Shown in pieces: positions 10,539-22,195 of a stretch of 64,000 nucleotides of DNA (position 1 is the first letter of the stretch; every line of letters begins with the position of its first letter). Made by a program: the position numbers and the translations under genes. The notes under the pieces were generated by a model. That model was given only the letters and a program-made list of their open reading frames with translations. It had not been told where the DNA came from and ran no database searches. The DNA is taken from positions 1-64,000 of the forward strand of contig CAUYUJ010018716.1 of assembly GCA_963575745.1 (NCBI GenBank). Direction: 5' to 3'. The stretch comes from Prorocentrum cordatum (taxonomy: Eukaryota > Sar > Dinophyceae > Prorocentrales > Prorocentraceae).

Positions 10539-11234
10539 TTGGGAACCCTTGCGAAGCAGCTCATCATTTCGCTGAGAGCGCTCCTGGCCTCACCCTCTCT
10601 CTTTCCTGTCCTCTACCTTGTTTCTGGCCTTCGCCCGCGCGCCCTCAGCCCTGCGCAGCGCCCTAACGATCCCAACCTTTGCGACAGGAAGGCGTGGAAC
10701 CACAAAGGGTTCATTTATGATGTTACGGTTGGAACTGATGCCGGCAATCTGACGTGCAACATTCTCTGGGCGTGCATGATGCGCGCGGTCGGGCTTGGCC
10801 GCAAGTGGGGCGATGGCAGCGCCTCGCCCCCGGTGGCCAACCTGCCTGAACGACCAAAAGCCTGCCTACAGAAGCGCGCATCCAAGGACTGCTGGGGCTC
10901 GCCAGCAAGCATGGGCAAGCAGCTACCCACAGTATGGATTGCCACGACGACACAGTGTCCAATGCGCCAACTTCATGCAGCGATAGACGGCCTGGAAAAC
11001 ATCATCAAAGGCGACTGCGTGCCAACTGGCCCCGCCGCGCGGGCTCAGACCTGCGCGGCCCTCGCGATGATGGTGCTAGCGCTTCGGGGGCCAAGGACTT
11101 GCCTCTTCCCGTTCCCCGAGCAAGAGGGGGCAGGGGATATCGTGGAGGCCGTCCTGGGCATATGCAATCTGGCAGCTCTACTGGCGCCGCAGCCGTTGCA
11201 AGGGGCCTCGATTTCCGGATTCCGTTTGGGCTGA
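10539..11234 (+). CDS. Unrecognised open frame, 231 codons
   Basis: This frame lies on the same strand as the helicase remnant, 220 bp downstream. Composition is coding-like (no simple repeats, mixed residues, several Trp and Cys) but I see no domain. Neighbouring frames are also open because of high GC, so the start is uncertain. It may be an exon of a larger decayed gene extending to 14.4 kb. Confidence 0.25.
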   Translation: MGTLAKQLIISLRALLASPSLFPVLYLVSGLRPRALSPAQRPNDPNLCDRKAWNHKGFIYDVTVGTDAGNLTCNILWACMMRAVGLGRKWGDGSASPPVANLPERPKACLQKRASKDCWGSPASMGKQLPTVWIATTTQCPMRQLHAAIDGLENIIKGDCVPTGPAARAQTCAALAMMVLALRGPRTCLFPFPEQEGAGDIVEAVLGICNLAALLAPQPLQGASISGFRLG

Positions 11235-12154
11235 CATAGTAGTTTTCCAATCGCGGCTGCCAGAACCTGCATCGGAGATTCACCGACGCGCTAAGACACG
11301 CGAGCGCGCTTGCAAGGATCAGCCACCACCGCGATGTCTGTCGAACAAACAGGATATCCGTCAACGCTGGAAGAATGCAAGCGCTCTGACTTTCACATCA
11401 ACTGGACCCTGCTAGTGATCGACCAGCTCATCGAAGCGCTCCAATTACCGCCGGCTCCTACGGATGACCAGCCTGACAACGAGACAACCAGCTGCACCAT
11501 CGGCTGGCTCTTACAAACCCATCACAGGAAATCGCAAGCGTCTGGGGCGCACGCCGGGCCAGAAGCTGCACGACGCGGGCGCAGGGCGAGCGATGGACCC
11601 GAAGGAACCTCTCAGACCTGGACCCCCTAAAGCGAAACTTGGCGCCACAATGACACAGAGAAAGCTTCGAACAGGAGACGGGCGCTTCTCGCCGTCGCAG
11701 AACACTGCCAGCTTTCTATTGCGTCGAGTGTCAGAGAGGCCCCATCCACAAACATCGACGGCACCTGGGAAGACAACGATATGCGTCAACGTCTAGCATG
11801 GTTTGCAGGGTGGCGCGAGGGACTCAACTGCCGCTGCCTGCGCACCTGGGCGCTGGGTGGAGAGCCTCGAGAAACAAGGTGCCGATGCCCCCGCAGGCGA
11901 CTCGATGCGCGAAAAGCTGGCCAGCTTCCGGAATAGCATGCCCAGCAGGACCACCGCCTTTAGTCTGACACCGCCTGTGCACCTCCCGACCGGGCATGCC
12001 AAAATTGCAAACCCAACCGCCGACTGCCTGCTACGCGACCTCCTTCTCACACTTGACTCGGCCAGCGACCCCAGGGTGACAGGCGCGCCAAACCCCCCGA
12101 GGCGACCCGGCGACGACCGCTTCGGTACAGAGGGACTGAGGTCTGGGGTCTACA
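11235..12154 (+). other. GC-rich sequence with broken open frames
   Basis: Short open frames of coding-like composition change phase several times. One at 11803-12549 contains Cys/Trp-rich text such as CDGCPEPELPCAW. It could be the 5-prime part of the gene at 12155 with frame breaks. Nothing is recognised. Confidence 0.25.
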
Positions 12155-13816
12155 GTGCTACCTGCGACGGCTGCCCAGAGCCCGAGCTGCCATGCGCCTG
12201 GAAACGCGGGCAGCCATCGGTCGGATGCTTCGTCTGGCGACCAACTCCTGGCAGGGAGGACGCCGAGCAGTGCGACCTACCCCCCCGGGGCAACTGGATC
12301 GACAGCTGGACGAGTGGCGAATGGAACGCTGGGTGGTGCCGCGGGAATTGTCTTTCTCACATCATTGACGCTCCATCCGCCATCAACCGCATCCGCGCGC
12401 GGCGCGCCATTGATGATTCCGGACTCCACCGCGGCACGGACGTCGAAGCAGCGAAAAGAGGACGCGGGGGGCCTCGCCCTAGTACTTGGCAAAAGAAGAG
12501 CGCGCGCACCGCGCGGCGACGACGGCGAGGGGCGCCGGGCACCATCTGAGACGTCGCCACTACCCGTGCCGAGTCCAGAATCAGTTGACGCAACCGAGGA
12601 AATTCTTCCGAACATCAAGACCCCGCAACTGCCAGACGTGGCCAACACCAGGCTCGATCTTCTCTCCCAGGCATGGACTGACGACAACAGTGGCGCGCAG
12701 GGGCGCACCCCAGTTCAAATGTGCCTGCACCTCAGTTGTATCAACGCAGTTGCCAACGGCATCTTCTACGCGCTTGCGAACCAGTACGAGGTGCCAGACA
12801 GAGGGTTGGACGTCAACTGGCGCACCGCTCTGGCCTGCTCCACCCTGGCCCGGGCGCCCCCTCCGACGGGACTCACCACGGACGGATTTGTGCCAGGCGC
12901 GGAATGGGATGGTAAAAGATGGGCCGCTGGACTGGTCGCGCAACGCCCCATCGGGAAGGGCGATCGGCAAAAGAAACTGCGGGTGGCGCACGTCAGCGAA
13001 ACCCTCCGCGGGGACAAAGACCCGAGGGCCCGCGGCACAGACGAACTTGCTCACTGGCTGGGCAGACTTGACATCGAGGACGCCCCCGACCATGCGATGC
13101 GACTGGGCAACGTTAGCTCAGGGACACAGGACAGATGCATGCGTCCACGCGGGATAGGATCTCGGCGAATCGCCCCAAACCGTACCGCTGCACCATTCAA
13201 CATGTCCGTCCAGGAGCTTAAGGAGCGAATGGCCACGGTGGCTGATAACGCCAAGGAGGACATCCTTTCCTGGTGCGGCCCTGGCTCGCAACTGGCACGC
13301 GACGAGGGGGGGGGGCTCGACCCCTTGACCAGCGCAGTCATGAACGCCTCTCTCGGGGGGCATTTATTTCCTGCTCGCCCTGGCACGGCCTCAAGCGGCA
13401 AGCCGTTGTCTCGACCCGAAGGTGTGCGAACAGTGGCAATAATGATCAGAAGCAGCTCAGACAGCGAGCCTGCTGCCGCCACAGATGAACAAAGGTGCCC
13501 TTGCGGCGACGACCTGGACTACGACCCGGATGAGGTGAGCGAGGAATCTGACGCGGACGTAGCAGACCACCCCGAAGGAAGCCCAGCCACAGTCGATGGC
13601 CACCACGCTGAGACGGCTGACGACGAAACATCCAGCGTCACGGACGACAGACCCCCGCTGCCGAGGATGGAAGGTCCGCCACTTTGGGCCCCTCCGGAAG
13701 GGTACGTGCGAGGCCGGGAACAGAGCAGCAGACGAGGACAACGCGACGGTCCATCTCAGCGCAACGCTGACTACAGGACTGGTTCCTCGCGCGGATACAG
13801 GGACCAGTGGAGTTAA
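12155..13816 (+). CDS. Hypothetical protein, 553 codons, acidic C-terminus
   Basis: This is the longest non-repeat frame of the first third. The N-terminal 100 residues look like a frame shadow. From about residue 160 composition is more natural: QMCLHLSCINAVANGIFYAL, then ELKERMATVADNAKEDILSW near residue 350. The last 130 residues are acidic and Ser/Asp-rich (CGDDLDYDPDEVSEESDADV), then basic and Arg/Gly-rich, ending GSSRGYRDQWS. An acidic tail plus an RG-rich end is common in nucleic-acid-binding or disordered proteins; that is only suggestive. It lies downstream of the helicase remnant on the same strand and may belong to the same mobile or multicopy unit. Confidence 0.35.
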   Translation: MLPATAAQSPSCHAPGNAGSHRSDASSGDQLLAGRTPSSATYPPGATGSTAGRVANGTLGGAAGIVFLTSLTLHPPSTASARGAPLMIPDSTAARTSKQRKEDAGGLALVLGKRRARAPRGDDGEGRRAPSETSPLPVPSPESVDATEEILPNIKTPQLPDVANTRLDLLSQAWTDDNSGAQGRTPVQMCLHLSCINAVANGIFYALANQYEVPDRGLDVNWRTALACSTLARAPPPTGLTTDGFVPGAEWDGKRWAAGLVAQRPIGKGDRQKKLRVAHVSETLRGDKDPRARGTDELAHWLGRLDIEDAPDHAMRLGNVSSGTQDRCMRPRGIGSRRIAPNRTAAPFNMSVQELKERMATVADNAKEDILSWCGPGSQLARDEGGGLDPLTSAVMNASLGGHLFPARPGTASSGKPLSRPEGVRTVAIMIRSSSDSEPAAATDEQRCPCGDDLDYDPDEVSEESDADVADHPEGSPATVDGHHAETADDETSSVTDDRPPLPRMEGPPLWAPPEGYVRGREQSSRRGQRDGPSQRNADYRTGSSRGYRDQWS

Positions 13817-15215
13817 GACAGGTCCTCAGACCGCCGGGCCACGCATTCTCGCGACGACGCCCGTCGTCGCCAGGACATGCGCACGGGAACGACCGGATGT
13901 TCAATCATGCCATAAGGGTACCCTTCTCCGAGGACCCACTGTCCAGCTACGATCCCAAGAAGAACGACGGGTCCAAGATGGACAGGGCACCACTACGCAC
14001 GATCGACTCACAACACTCCAGTGAGTCCGGCAGCGCTTCCATCCTCAGGACGCAGGAAGAGCCAGGCAGCATGTTCAGCGACCTGCGGCGTGCACACTGC
14101 GCCAAAACTTGCCTCGCTAACGCCCGGCCGACCTTTGACCCAGCACTGCAGCCGCCAAGCGTGCGCCGGGTTTTCCTCGACCTGCAAACTACGACGTGCA
14201 CCGCGCCGACCATGTCCCGCGCGCCGCGACCTGCTTTCGCAGCCCAACTGACCGGCTCACGGCCATCAATGACGCCTCCAGTTCAAGAGCTGCCTGCAGC
14301 AGCGGGGCCGCCGCCCCCAGGCCCCGCGCAGCGGGGGAGCGCCCGAGCACGGGGAAAGGCAAGACGAAGGACGGACCCGATTCACAGGGCAAGGCCGGGA
14401 AGAGGAACCGAATGACCGAGGGCCCATGGAGTTCATGGCGCGAGAAACGGCATCGTCAGTAATATTGGGCGCGGGGCATCACCCAGTTTCGACCAGATAC
14501 GGCTCTGTCACTGCACCGGGTATGCGATACGCCATCCTGCTACACTGCCAACTCGCTCTCGTGCGCTTGCGGCGGTTAGCCGCGTTCCCCTGCTCTCCCC
14601 CCCCTTCTGCCTCCTTCGCAGTCACTGCGGCTCAACGCTGGCATCAGGCTGGCGGCCCGCCGCGATTGCCCCTGCCGAGCGCCCCATTGAAGCACGCCCG
14701 GAATGCTTCATCGACTGCACCTCTCTGAGGGCTCTTGCAGTTACTAGTGCGTGGCTAAACAAAAAACACGCATTGCCTACGCCCGCTGGCGCATATGGGC
14801 TGGTGCGTTAGCTCAATGGAGGACGTCGTTATCCGTGGCTGCGCGCTATTTCGCGGCCGAAAGAGCCCAGCTTGTTCCAGGACTTCGCGTGCAGGGCAAT
14901 GACAGCCTGGTGCCAGTGGCGGGTTTGCTGAGGTAAGCTTCGATGCCGAGCGCCTGGCGTGCGCGTCAGTGCACACAGGGTTATGGTGAGCTCTCCTTCT
15001 TCTTCCCCTTTTGCTTCGGCGGTTAGCTGACTCTCCCTCTCCTGCGTCGCTGGGGTCGTGTATGACACCGGGGCTGGGTGGCGCTGTGCCTACTGGCTGC
15101 CTTCAGCCGGCGCCCCCCCCCCTGCTGATGGCCGAGAGGGTTCAGTGGGCTCCGATGCTCGTGTCTTGTGCTTCCCATTGCCGCAGCGGTTAGCTGCCGC
15201 AACGGTCCATGCGGT
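13817..15215. other. Unique GC-rich spacer
   Basis: Open frames to about 14460 (for example a 202-codon frame from 13807) are coding-like but unrecognised. From 14470 to 15215 I see no gene. A tRNA-like A box (TAGCTCAATGG near 14812) has no B box or cloverleaf. Confidence 0.35.
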
Positions 15216-16047
15216 TAGCTGTCGCAAACAGTCACACACTTCGTGCTCTTCGACCTCCCAGAACTCCATTCCCGGGCCACATTCTGGATGCCCGGAGCCA
15301 ACTGTAGGCCACTTCGTGCTCTTCTACTTCCCAGAACTCCATTCCCGGGCCACATTTTGGATGCCCGCAGCCAACTGTAGGCCACTTCGTGGTCTTCGAT
15401 TACCCAGAACACAATTCCCAGGCCACATTTTGGATGCCCGGAGCCAACTGAAGGCCACTTTGTGCTCTTCAAGTTCCCAGAACTCCATTCCTGGGCATGA
15501 TTTTGAATGCCTGGAGCCAACTGTAGGCCACTTCGTGTTTTTCTAGTTCCCAGAACTCCACTCCTGGGCCACATTTTGAATGCTGAGGCAGGCTGATGCT
15601 GCGGCCGATGCAGGCTCAGGCTGAGGCAGGCTGAGGCTGAGGCCGAGGCTGAAGGCAGACTGAGGCTGAGGCTGAAGCAGACTGAGGCTGAGGCTGAGGC
15701 AGGCTGAGGCTGAGGCTGAGGCAGGCTAATGCTGAGGCAGGCTGAGGCTGAGGCTGAGGCTGATGCAGGCTGAGGCTGAGGCAGGCTGAGGCTGAGGCCG
15801 AGGCTGAAGGCAGACTGAGGCTGAGGCTGAAGCAGGCTGAGGCTGAGGCTGAGGCTGAGGCAGGCTGAGGCTGAGGCTGAGGCAGGCTGAGGCAGGCTGA
15901 GGCTGAGGCTGCTGACTGCCGTTGCCGCTGCGACTGTCATCGCGAATGCGACTACGACTGCGAGAACAGCAGAATTCTACAACTGGATTTTCATGTGAAT
16001 CTTAAGGGGAATGCTTTCAGATATGCTTCTACACATCGCTGTTAGGT
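15215..16047. repeat. Composite element, copy 4 (left end missing)
   Basis: It begins abruptly inside the leader (CGCAAACAGTCACACACTTCG). About five 73-bp units (15235-15570) follow, then the AGGCTG satellite (15585-15912), the conserved tail and the right inverted repeat TCGCTGTTAGGT (16036-16047). The left inverted repeat is absent and no ACGTATTG tract follows. Confidence 0.7.
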
Positions 16048-16049
16048 TG

Positions 16050-16560
16050 CTTGCCGGGATAATTGGAGGGGAATCTCACGCGCCCAGAGACCCACGAGGG
16101 GTCGGCGGATCTGCGAAATCCTTGGAAGTGCGCTGTCGCGCCCGCGACCGCCGCTAAACAGGTAGACAAGATGTTCGCGCTCGCGGGCCAGGCGCTAAAC
16201 GGTAGGTGATGTCGCATGCGAGGTAACCTCTTTTCTCTCCTCTCCACATCCTCCCAGCAGCTTGGCAGCGTGCAGCTAAACATCTGTTCAACTTTTGTGT
16301 TTAAACCAGCTGGAGGCGCAAAGTCCGGCCTCACTGAGAGGATCAGCTGGGATAAACATTGAGCAGTTGTTTGCATGGCTAATTTAACCTGTATATTCAG
16401 TCGGATCCGCAAAGGACGGCCTCACTGAGAGGATCGACTGTTTAAACGCAGATTTTAAACAGTTGAATTCGTTTCGCTTTTAACCCTTCGCTGTACGCTG
16501 CGCACTGGCGAAAGCGGTCTGGGTACATGCCCTAACGTCCTGCTCTTCCTCTTTCTCCTC
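16050..16560. repeat. Direct and inverted repeats in a lower-GC spacer
   Basis: GGCCTCACTGAGAGGATC occurs twice (about 16327 and 16418) beside related flanks (GCAAAGTCC / GCAAAGGAC), giving a direct repeat with a 91-bp step. ACTGTTTAAA / TTTTAAACAGT at about 16437-16465 forms a short hairpin. No gene is recognised. Confidence 0.5.
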
Positions 16561-16569
16561 TCGTTCCTC

Positions 16570-16701
16570 TTCGTCTCACTCCTCGACGACGACGACAACA
16601 TCGACGGACGACGACGACGTCGACGACGACGACGACGACGACGGGCGACGGACGACGGACGACGGACGACGACGACGACGGACGACGGACGACGGACGAC
16701 G

Positions 16702-16766
<65 letters not shown>

Positions 16767-16831
16767 ACGACGGACGACGGACGACGGACGACGGACGACG
16801 GACGACGGACGACGGACGACGGCGGACGACG

Positions 16832-16869
<38 letters not shown>

Positions 16870-16872
16870 AGT
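16570..16872. repeat. GAC/CGACGACGG minisatellite
   Basis: CGA/GAC trinucleotides alternate with CGACGGACGA 7-bp-shifted variants over about 300 bp. This gives artefactual Arg/Val/Ser frames on the minus strand. Confidence 0.85.
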
Positions 16873-16979
16873 CCAGCGGCCTGGCGGTTTGATGGCGTCG
16901 CCGCGCCGGTCGGCCGAGCTGCACGCAGCGGCTCCGAGGGGCCCCGGGGGGCACAGAAGCTGCCTCCGGCCGCCCTCTC

Positions 16980-17145
16980 CCTCCTCGTCGTCGTCGTCGT
17001 CGTCGTCGTCCTCGTTCTCCTTGTCGTCCTCCTCGTTCTCCTCCCCGTCCTCCTCCTCGTTCTCCTCGTCGTCGTCCTCCTCGTTCTCCTCGTCGTCCTC
17101 CTCGTCGTCCTCCTCCTCTTCCTCCTCCTCCTCCTCCTCCTTCGA
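16980..17145. repeat. TCG/TCC microsatellite
   Basis: Pyrimidine-rich TCG, then TCC repeats, with occasional TTC. Confidence 0.8.
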
Positions 17146-17149
17146 GTTT

Positions 17150-18488
17150 TCTATCCGACTCGATGACGTACCAAGAGAATGAGATGCACACATGGGGATC
17201 CAAAGAGATGGGGTTCTTGTTATTGGCGGACCGCGCCGAGGGAACAGAGAGTTGATCTGTTTGCATAGGATGGACCAGGCCGTGGGCCGTGGAGATGATT
17301 TCACAACTTGCCCATCGGCTTGCAGCGTCTGGTATGAAGTTGAAGCTTAAGGAGAGCAAGATGATGCCAGGCATGGGATTGGGGCCATCGCCGTCCTATG
17401 TTCTCTGCCAGCCACCCGGGCAGGAAGCGATGGAAATTCTTTTGGTGACCGAGACGGGTCTCCTGGGAACACGCTTCGATGCAGCAGCGTGCAGCGGTTT
17501 TGCAGCGCGGTTCTTCAAAATTGGCCGAGGTGGGTTTGCGTTGAGCTGGGCCTGTTGCACGCCAGTCACCGACGATCCGACGGCGCAGTTTCTGGCGGCT
17601 GGTCATCGGGCGCCTCGGTATCCCGAGAGGCGGCTGGGTCCTGGAGAATGGTCGAGGGTCGCGTTGAAGAGGCAGTCGCTAAACTAAAAGCGAGCAGGAG
17701 TGCATAAGAAGGACTGAAGGAAGGAGGGGCATGGGAACGTGGCCACTGCGTTGTTGGTTCAAGCTTCCGCAGTTGGTTGCAACTTGGAAGTCGCTGGCGA
17801 CCCCGCCCTCTGCAAGCATCGAGATGGGTTGCTGCATGGCGTCCTACCGGTCGCAGGCTGGGGCATTGCCAGCTCGCCGGGGGGAGGAGGGTGGAGGGGG
17901 GGGAGGAGGGTGAGCTTGGCTGGCTGGGCGGAGGAGCCGGTGCCAGTGCCGTGCGTGCGTGCCGAGAAAAAGTGGTCGGAGCTCTAGACACCTTGTGCAA
18001 GATCACTGTGAGGAGGAATGAGGCCGGAGCCGTTGTTGTTGTAGTAGTTTGGGGGCCAGGTGGCCAGTCTGAGCTCCAAGATTTTCCCTTGTAACGAGCA
18101 AGGCGCAAGCCCAGGGGCACTTCAATTGAAGATTTGCACCGCAGGGCAGCGATCAACAATAATGATTGTTCATAATGGGAATTCAACGCAACAGTAATCC
18201 GTACCGCAGAATCCCACTTCAGCCACACGCTCGGGAACGGCGAAGGATCGTTCGGCCCTCTCACCCTGATGCTCCCAGTGACCCGAGGCTCCGACGAAAA
18301 TTGGGGCGGTGGGCTTCTGGCCGTGCTCGGCCCCGTCACCGACACGTGGGCACGACCGCCGTCATCGGCGCGCTCCGCGTCGGCGCCGTCATTGGCCTTG
18401 CCGTCGCCATCGTCGTCGTCGTCGTCACGGGCCTCGGCACGCTCGGCGTCGTCGTCGTCGTCATGGCTTGCTCGCCGCGCGCGGCCTC
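17150..18488. other. Spacer without recognisable gene
   Basis: Open frames occur on both strands, for example 17289-17687 (+), whose start (MISQLAHRLAASGMKLKLKESKMM) vaguely recalls the end of a reverse-transcriptase palm, too weakly to call. There is a G-rich stretch at 17880-17910. Confidence 0.3.
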
Positions 18489-18516
18489 CGTGGGGGGGGG
18501 GGGGGGGGGGGGGGCT
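18489..18516. repeat. Long poly-G run
   Basis: About 20 G in a row (18491-18514), able to form stacked G-quadruplexes. The exact length is probably unreliable in the assembly. Confidence 0.7.
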
Positions 18517-18941
18517 CGCTGGTGGGCCCCCCCGTGGGGGCCGGCAGAAGGCGGACTATACGTTGGGCCGAAGGAGGCGGGGGCCCACAGGGGCCGCGGC
18601 CAAGGGCCTCCGGGCGCCCGGCGTCTGGGTTACAGTCGGGGCGCTGAAGAAGGAACCCTTTTCGTCTGGGGGGGGCCTCGGTGTTCCTTGGTTGTTTCGC
18701 AGCTTTCCGAAGGTGTCCCTCAAGCTTTCGATGGGAAGTCGAAGTTCAACTTACGGAGTACAGGGGCCTCGTTCCCTATCTAGGGTTCCTTAGGTCAACG
18801 CCCCGACTGTAGGGTGCTGGCCGAGGCCTCGATCGATCGGAGTTACCTACGCACCGGTCGTTGAAGAAGTCGTTTTTTTGCGGCGGCGAGCGAGGGGGGA
18901 AGTGAGATTCGAAGAAGAACAAGGGCCAGAAGCAAGCGTTC

Positions 18942-19070
18942 GGCGCTCCGCGCGGATTTCTTGGATCCGCGCTGGTCCCCCCCGGCGGCGCCGCCGGCGC
19001 CGCCCCTGGCGCGCTCCGCGCGCCAGGCAGGCAGGCTTAGCGCAGATCCAGGAAATCCGCGCGGACCTCC
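18942..19070. repeat. Hairpin element with GCGCGCC core (fullest copy)
   Basis: The left arm at 18942-18975 (CCGCGCGGATTTCTTGGATC) pairs with the right arm at 19035-19070 (GATCCAGGAAATCCGCGCGG), an imperfect inverted repeat of about 30 bp. Between them is the perfect inner hairpin CCTGGCGCG ... CGCGCCAGG (19005-19027). The 3-prime tail CTCCAAAAGTTTATG recurs at 24088 and, diverged, at 34496. This looks like a short non-autonomous repeat rather than a gene. Confidence 0.75.
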
Positions 19071-19074
19071 AAAA

Positions 19075-19960
19075 GTTTATGTCCAACGCATGCCGGTCGC
19101 TGAAAGTACATATGTTTCGGCGGCGAGTGAGATGGAGAGGGCCTTCTCAGCAGGCTCGGGAGTTTCCTGGCCTTCCGAGAAGCTTGCTGAGCCTTCCGCG
19201 GAGACGCAGAGAACACTTCTCAGAAGGCGCGAGGGCTTCTGAGGAGCCCCGCCGCCTTCTGAGAAGGCCTCCTCCTTCTCACCTCCCCCCTCGATCGCCG
19301 CCGAATGTCTTGATCCCCAGACCTCAATCTACTTTAGGCGCCTTCCTGCTTCAGGAGTCGGGCGGTTTTCCCTCTGCCCTCGTCCTCATGGGGGCGGGCG
19401 GAAGCCCAATCTAGGTTCTACGCCTTCCTACTTCAAGTGTCTACCCACTTCCCCCGACCGACGGGTATAGGGGATGCTGTTGTCGGTTTTTGAGGCCGCA
19501 GACGGTCGCGAAAGGCAGCTGCAAGGCCGCGCAAAGGCCACTAACGGCCGCTAAAAGGTTACGCATGACGCTGGAGGCCATTGAAGGCTAAAAATGAGGC
19601 ACCGCGCCGTTTGTTCCGACGCGCGGCCTTCCATCTTGGGGAGGGCGCCGCAGCAATCCGGGCAAACGCCGACGTGGGCGCGGTAAGCTCGCCGTGAGGT
19701 TTCTACTTGGGCGCGGGTTGCAGGGCTTGCCGTGGGTTCGCCGTGGTGTCATCGTCGTCCACTTGGGCGCGTGGAGGACAAGCGGCGCGGCGACATACAG
19801 GGCATGCCGAGGTCGACTGAGAACGACCGCTGAAGCCCGTGAAAGGCCGCTAAAAGGCCACCGAGGCCCCCGGTAGTACGCCACAGGCCGCCAAAAGCCA
19901 CGAAAAGCTAAAACCGAGGCGGTGTACGTGAGAAGGAGCTTTCAGCATGACTCGCCTGAT
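19075..19960. repeat. Spacer with CTTCTCAGAAGG palindromes and GGCCGCTAAAAGG repeats
   Basis: Palindromic CTTCTCAGAAGG-type motifs cluster at 19190-19290 (related ones at 20710-20800 and 4200-4240). Degenerate repeats of GGCCGCTAAAAGGCCAC occur at 19500-19600 and 19820-19930 and again at 22065-22195. No gene. Confidence 0.5.
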
Positions 19961-19989
19961 GTATAGGGGATGACGTGGTCTGCTTTCTC

Positions 19990-20297
19990 GGGGGGCGGGG
20001 GGGGGGGGCGCGCCGACTTCGGCCAGATCTGGGCCCCCGCGGGGATGGGAGGGAAGAGTAGGACGTCAGGTGTGATGCCAGCGCACCTGGCTTTGCCTCC
20101 CCCCCCCCCTCCCCCTCCCTCCCCTCCCCCCCCTTCCCCCCCCCCCTTCCCCTCCCCCTCCCTCCCCCCCCTCCCTCCCCCCCCCCCTCCCTCCCCCCCT
20201 GCCTCCCCCCCTCCCTCCCCCCCTCCCTCCCCCCCTTCCCTGCCCCCCCCCCCCCCTCCCCCCTCCTCCCCCCCTCCCTCCCCCCCCCCCTCCTCCC
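19990..20297. repeat. G run and polypyrimidine CCCTCCC tract
   Basis: A poly-G run at about 19988-20007 is followed by an almost pure C/T tract from 20095 to 20297 (CCCCTCCCT units), which has strong G-quadruplex / triplex potential on the minus strand. The Gly/Pro-rich frames across it are artefacts. Confidence 0.8.
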
Positions 20298-20419
20298 GGG
20301 CCCCGCAGGGGCCCCGAGGCCTCGCGCTCCCCGTCCTGCGCCCCTGCCTCCGCCTCTGCACGCAGCGCCGGCGTCGAGGGCTCCACGCCCGCAAGCCAGA
20401 CGGCCGGGGCGCTGGTCCA

Positions 20420-20575
20420 ATCTGGAGGAGGAGGAGGAGGAGGAGGAGGAGGAGGTTCCGATTTCCCCCCCCCTGAATTTCTTCTCCTCTCCTCCTCCTC
20501 CTCTTCCTCCTCCTCCTCCTCCTCCTCCTCCTCCTTCTCCTCCTCCTCCTCCTCCTCCTCCTCCTCCTCCTGAGT
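20420..20575. repeat. GGA then TCC microsatellites
   Basis: (GGA)n at 20421-20455 and (TCC)n at 20485-20575 face each other and can pair as an imperfect inverted repeat. Confidence 0.8.
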
Positions 20576-20579
20576 CTGG

Positions 20580-22060
20580 CCAGGAGGCTTCACACCCTGG
20601 GGGGTGTCCTTACCTGACGAGGGCAGCAATGCCGTCCATGGCCAACCCACGACTGGAGTTCCACCATCAGCCACGCGCAGAGGGGGGCCGGGGGAGGGGC
20701 GAAGGTCTCTAAGAAGCCCCCCTGCTTCTCAGAAGGCGCGGGCCTGGTCTGTAGATGTAGGGCCGGCGCCTTGTGAGAAGCAGCCTCCTTCTCAGAAGCC
20801 TTCCCCCCTGCCCCGGCCCCCTTGTGCTGTGTGCGCCGCCAACACCATCTCCCAGACCCTGGATTCCTTATCCCATGGTTCCTTCTCCAATGCCCACGCC
20901 ATATCCACCGCCCTCGGAGTCGGACCCCAGGACCTCGAGGCGACCTTCCAGGAGGGACCTCGGGCCCCCCGGCGCCTCGCCTGGCATGGTCCTGTGAGAC
21001 CGTGCCCAGCTCGAGGCTCCGGGCGGCGGTACACCCATCCGACCCGAGGCGCCCGAAGCTTTCCCGGTGTCCGAAGCTCTCCAGCCACGTCGTGGCAGAA
21101 CAGGACGCCTCGCGATGCTGCAGCGAGGCTGGAGGACCAGCGAGCGGGCCCGTCTCGCCCCCTTCACCGCCGCCCTTGCTGGCCTCTCGGAGAACCCTGG
21201 AACAGGAAAGTACTGCAACCCAAAGCAGCATACCTGCGAGGGCGGGGGGGACCATCCACGCCCGCAGCTGCCGTCGACCCCTTTTAGGGTCTCGACCCAC
21301 TCCCTGGGAGCGGCGTGTCTCGTCCCGAGCCGTCTTTTGACGGTCCCCCGGCCCGGCCCGGCCAGGGACCCCCCGAGGCCGAGAACGGCCAGAAGCTTGC
21401 GGCGCTGATTTTTGCTCGCGCTCCCGGCGAAGACCCCCCTCTGGGGGTCTCGGGGCAGGGCTCCTGCAGCCGTGGATGCAGACGCCCTGCGGCGCCCTCG
21501 CCGTCGGGCCCGCGCGCGCGCCGGAGGGCAAAGGGCACGGGCGGGCGCAGCAGGACGGCGGCGGGGGGCACCGCCCGCGGCGGCTCGGCGGCAGCTCAGC
21601 GGAACTGGCGATGAGGCGACCGCCGCATGGTGGGGCTCGGGCTGCAGTCGGACCGAGGTACAAGGCCGAGGTCGGTTCGGGGAGGGTGCCCTGGTGTTCT
21701 TCGTGCATCCTGGGGAGGGTTCCCGTGCATGTTCTGTGTGTGTGTTTGGGCCAGGGGAGGGTCCCATGTCCTTGAAAGATGTTTTTCTGCCCTAGGTCCG
21801 ACTGTACAGGCTACAGTTTATCGCATGGGCTTGCCTATGGCAGGTCGGATTGTACAGCGACCCCAATTTGCTTGGCGATCGTCTGCTTCACGTCACTGGG
21901 CTGATCACGTCGCAGTGGGATTCAGTGGTCGTGCGCTCCCCAGCTTCCCTCCTCCTAACAAGAGTAAGCGTTTAGGGGCTCGAGTTTATTCAGTGAGTGT
22001 TTTTGTAAGCTCCTTTTGACATACATGCCGATTTGTTGCACACTTGTAGGGGCTACGAGA
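20580..22060. other. GC-rich spacer, open frames on both strands, none recognised
   Basis: Frames such as 20590-21708 (-) and 20604-21287 (+) stay open because of GC content. The end of a plus-strand frame at 21790-22019 (GRIVQRPQFAWRSSASRHWADH) has more natural composition and may be an exon, but I cannot name it. Confidence 0.3.
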
Positions 22061-22064
22061 GGCC

Positions 22065-22195
22065 CTCGATGGCCACCTAAAGGCCGCGAAAGGCCGCCAG
22101 GTGCCACTAAAGGCAGCTAAAAGGTCACTAAAGGCCATTATTGGGCACTAGTGATGCACTAACTGGGGGGCCGCTAACTGCCCCTAAAGGCCACC
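22065..22195. repeat. AAAGGCC(G/A)CTAAAAGG repeat block
   Basis: About ten degenerate copies of CTAAAGGCCACTAAAGGCCGC. The block is followed by GAGGCGGTGTGTGTG, and a similar block at 19820 is followed by GAGGCGGTGTACGTG. The shared flank shows a dispersed repeat family. Confidence 0.6.

Noticed and set aside
14800-14880. tRNA gene suggested by TAGCTCAATGG
   Set aside because: Matches a D-arm / A box but no T-arm GGTTCGA box, anticodon stem or acceptor stem can be paired.
16532-17374. Arg/Val/Ser-rich 240-280-codon proteins
   Set aside because: Translation of GAC, CGACGACGG and TCC repeats.
17289-17687. Reverse-transcriptase fragment
   Set aside because: One vaguely palm-like helix (LAHRLAASGMKLKL) without the catalytic DD motif; not enough.
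20590-21767. Minus-strand proteins of 300-370 codons
   Set aside because: High-GC open frames overlapping each other on both strands, with no motif and no recognisable start context.
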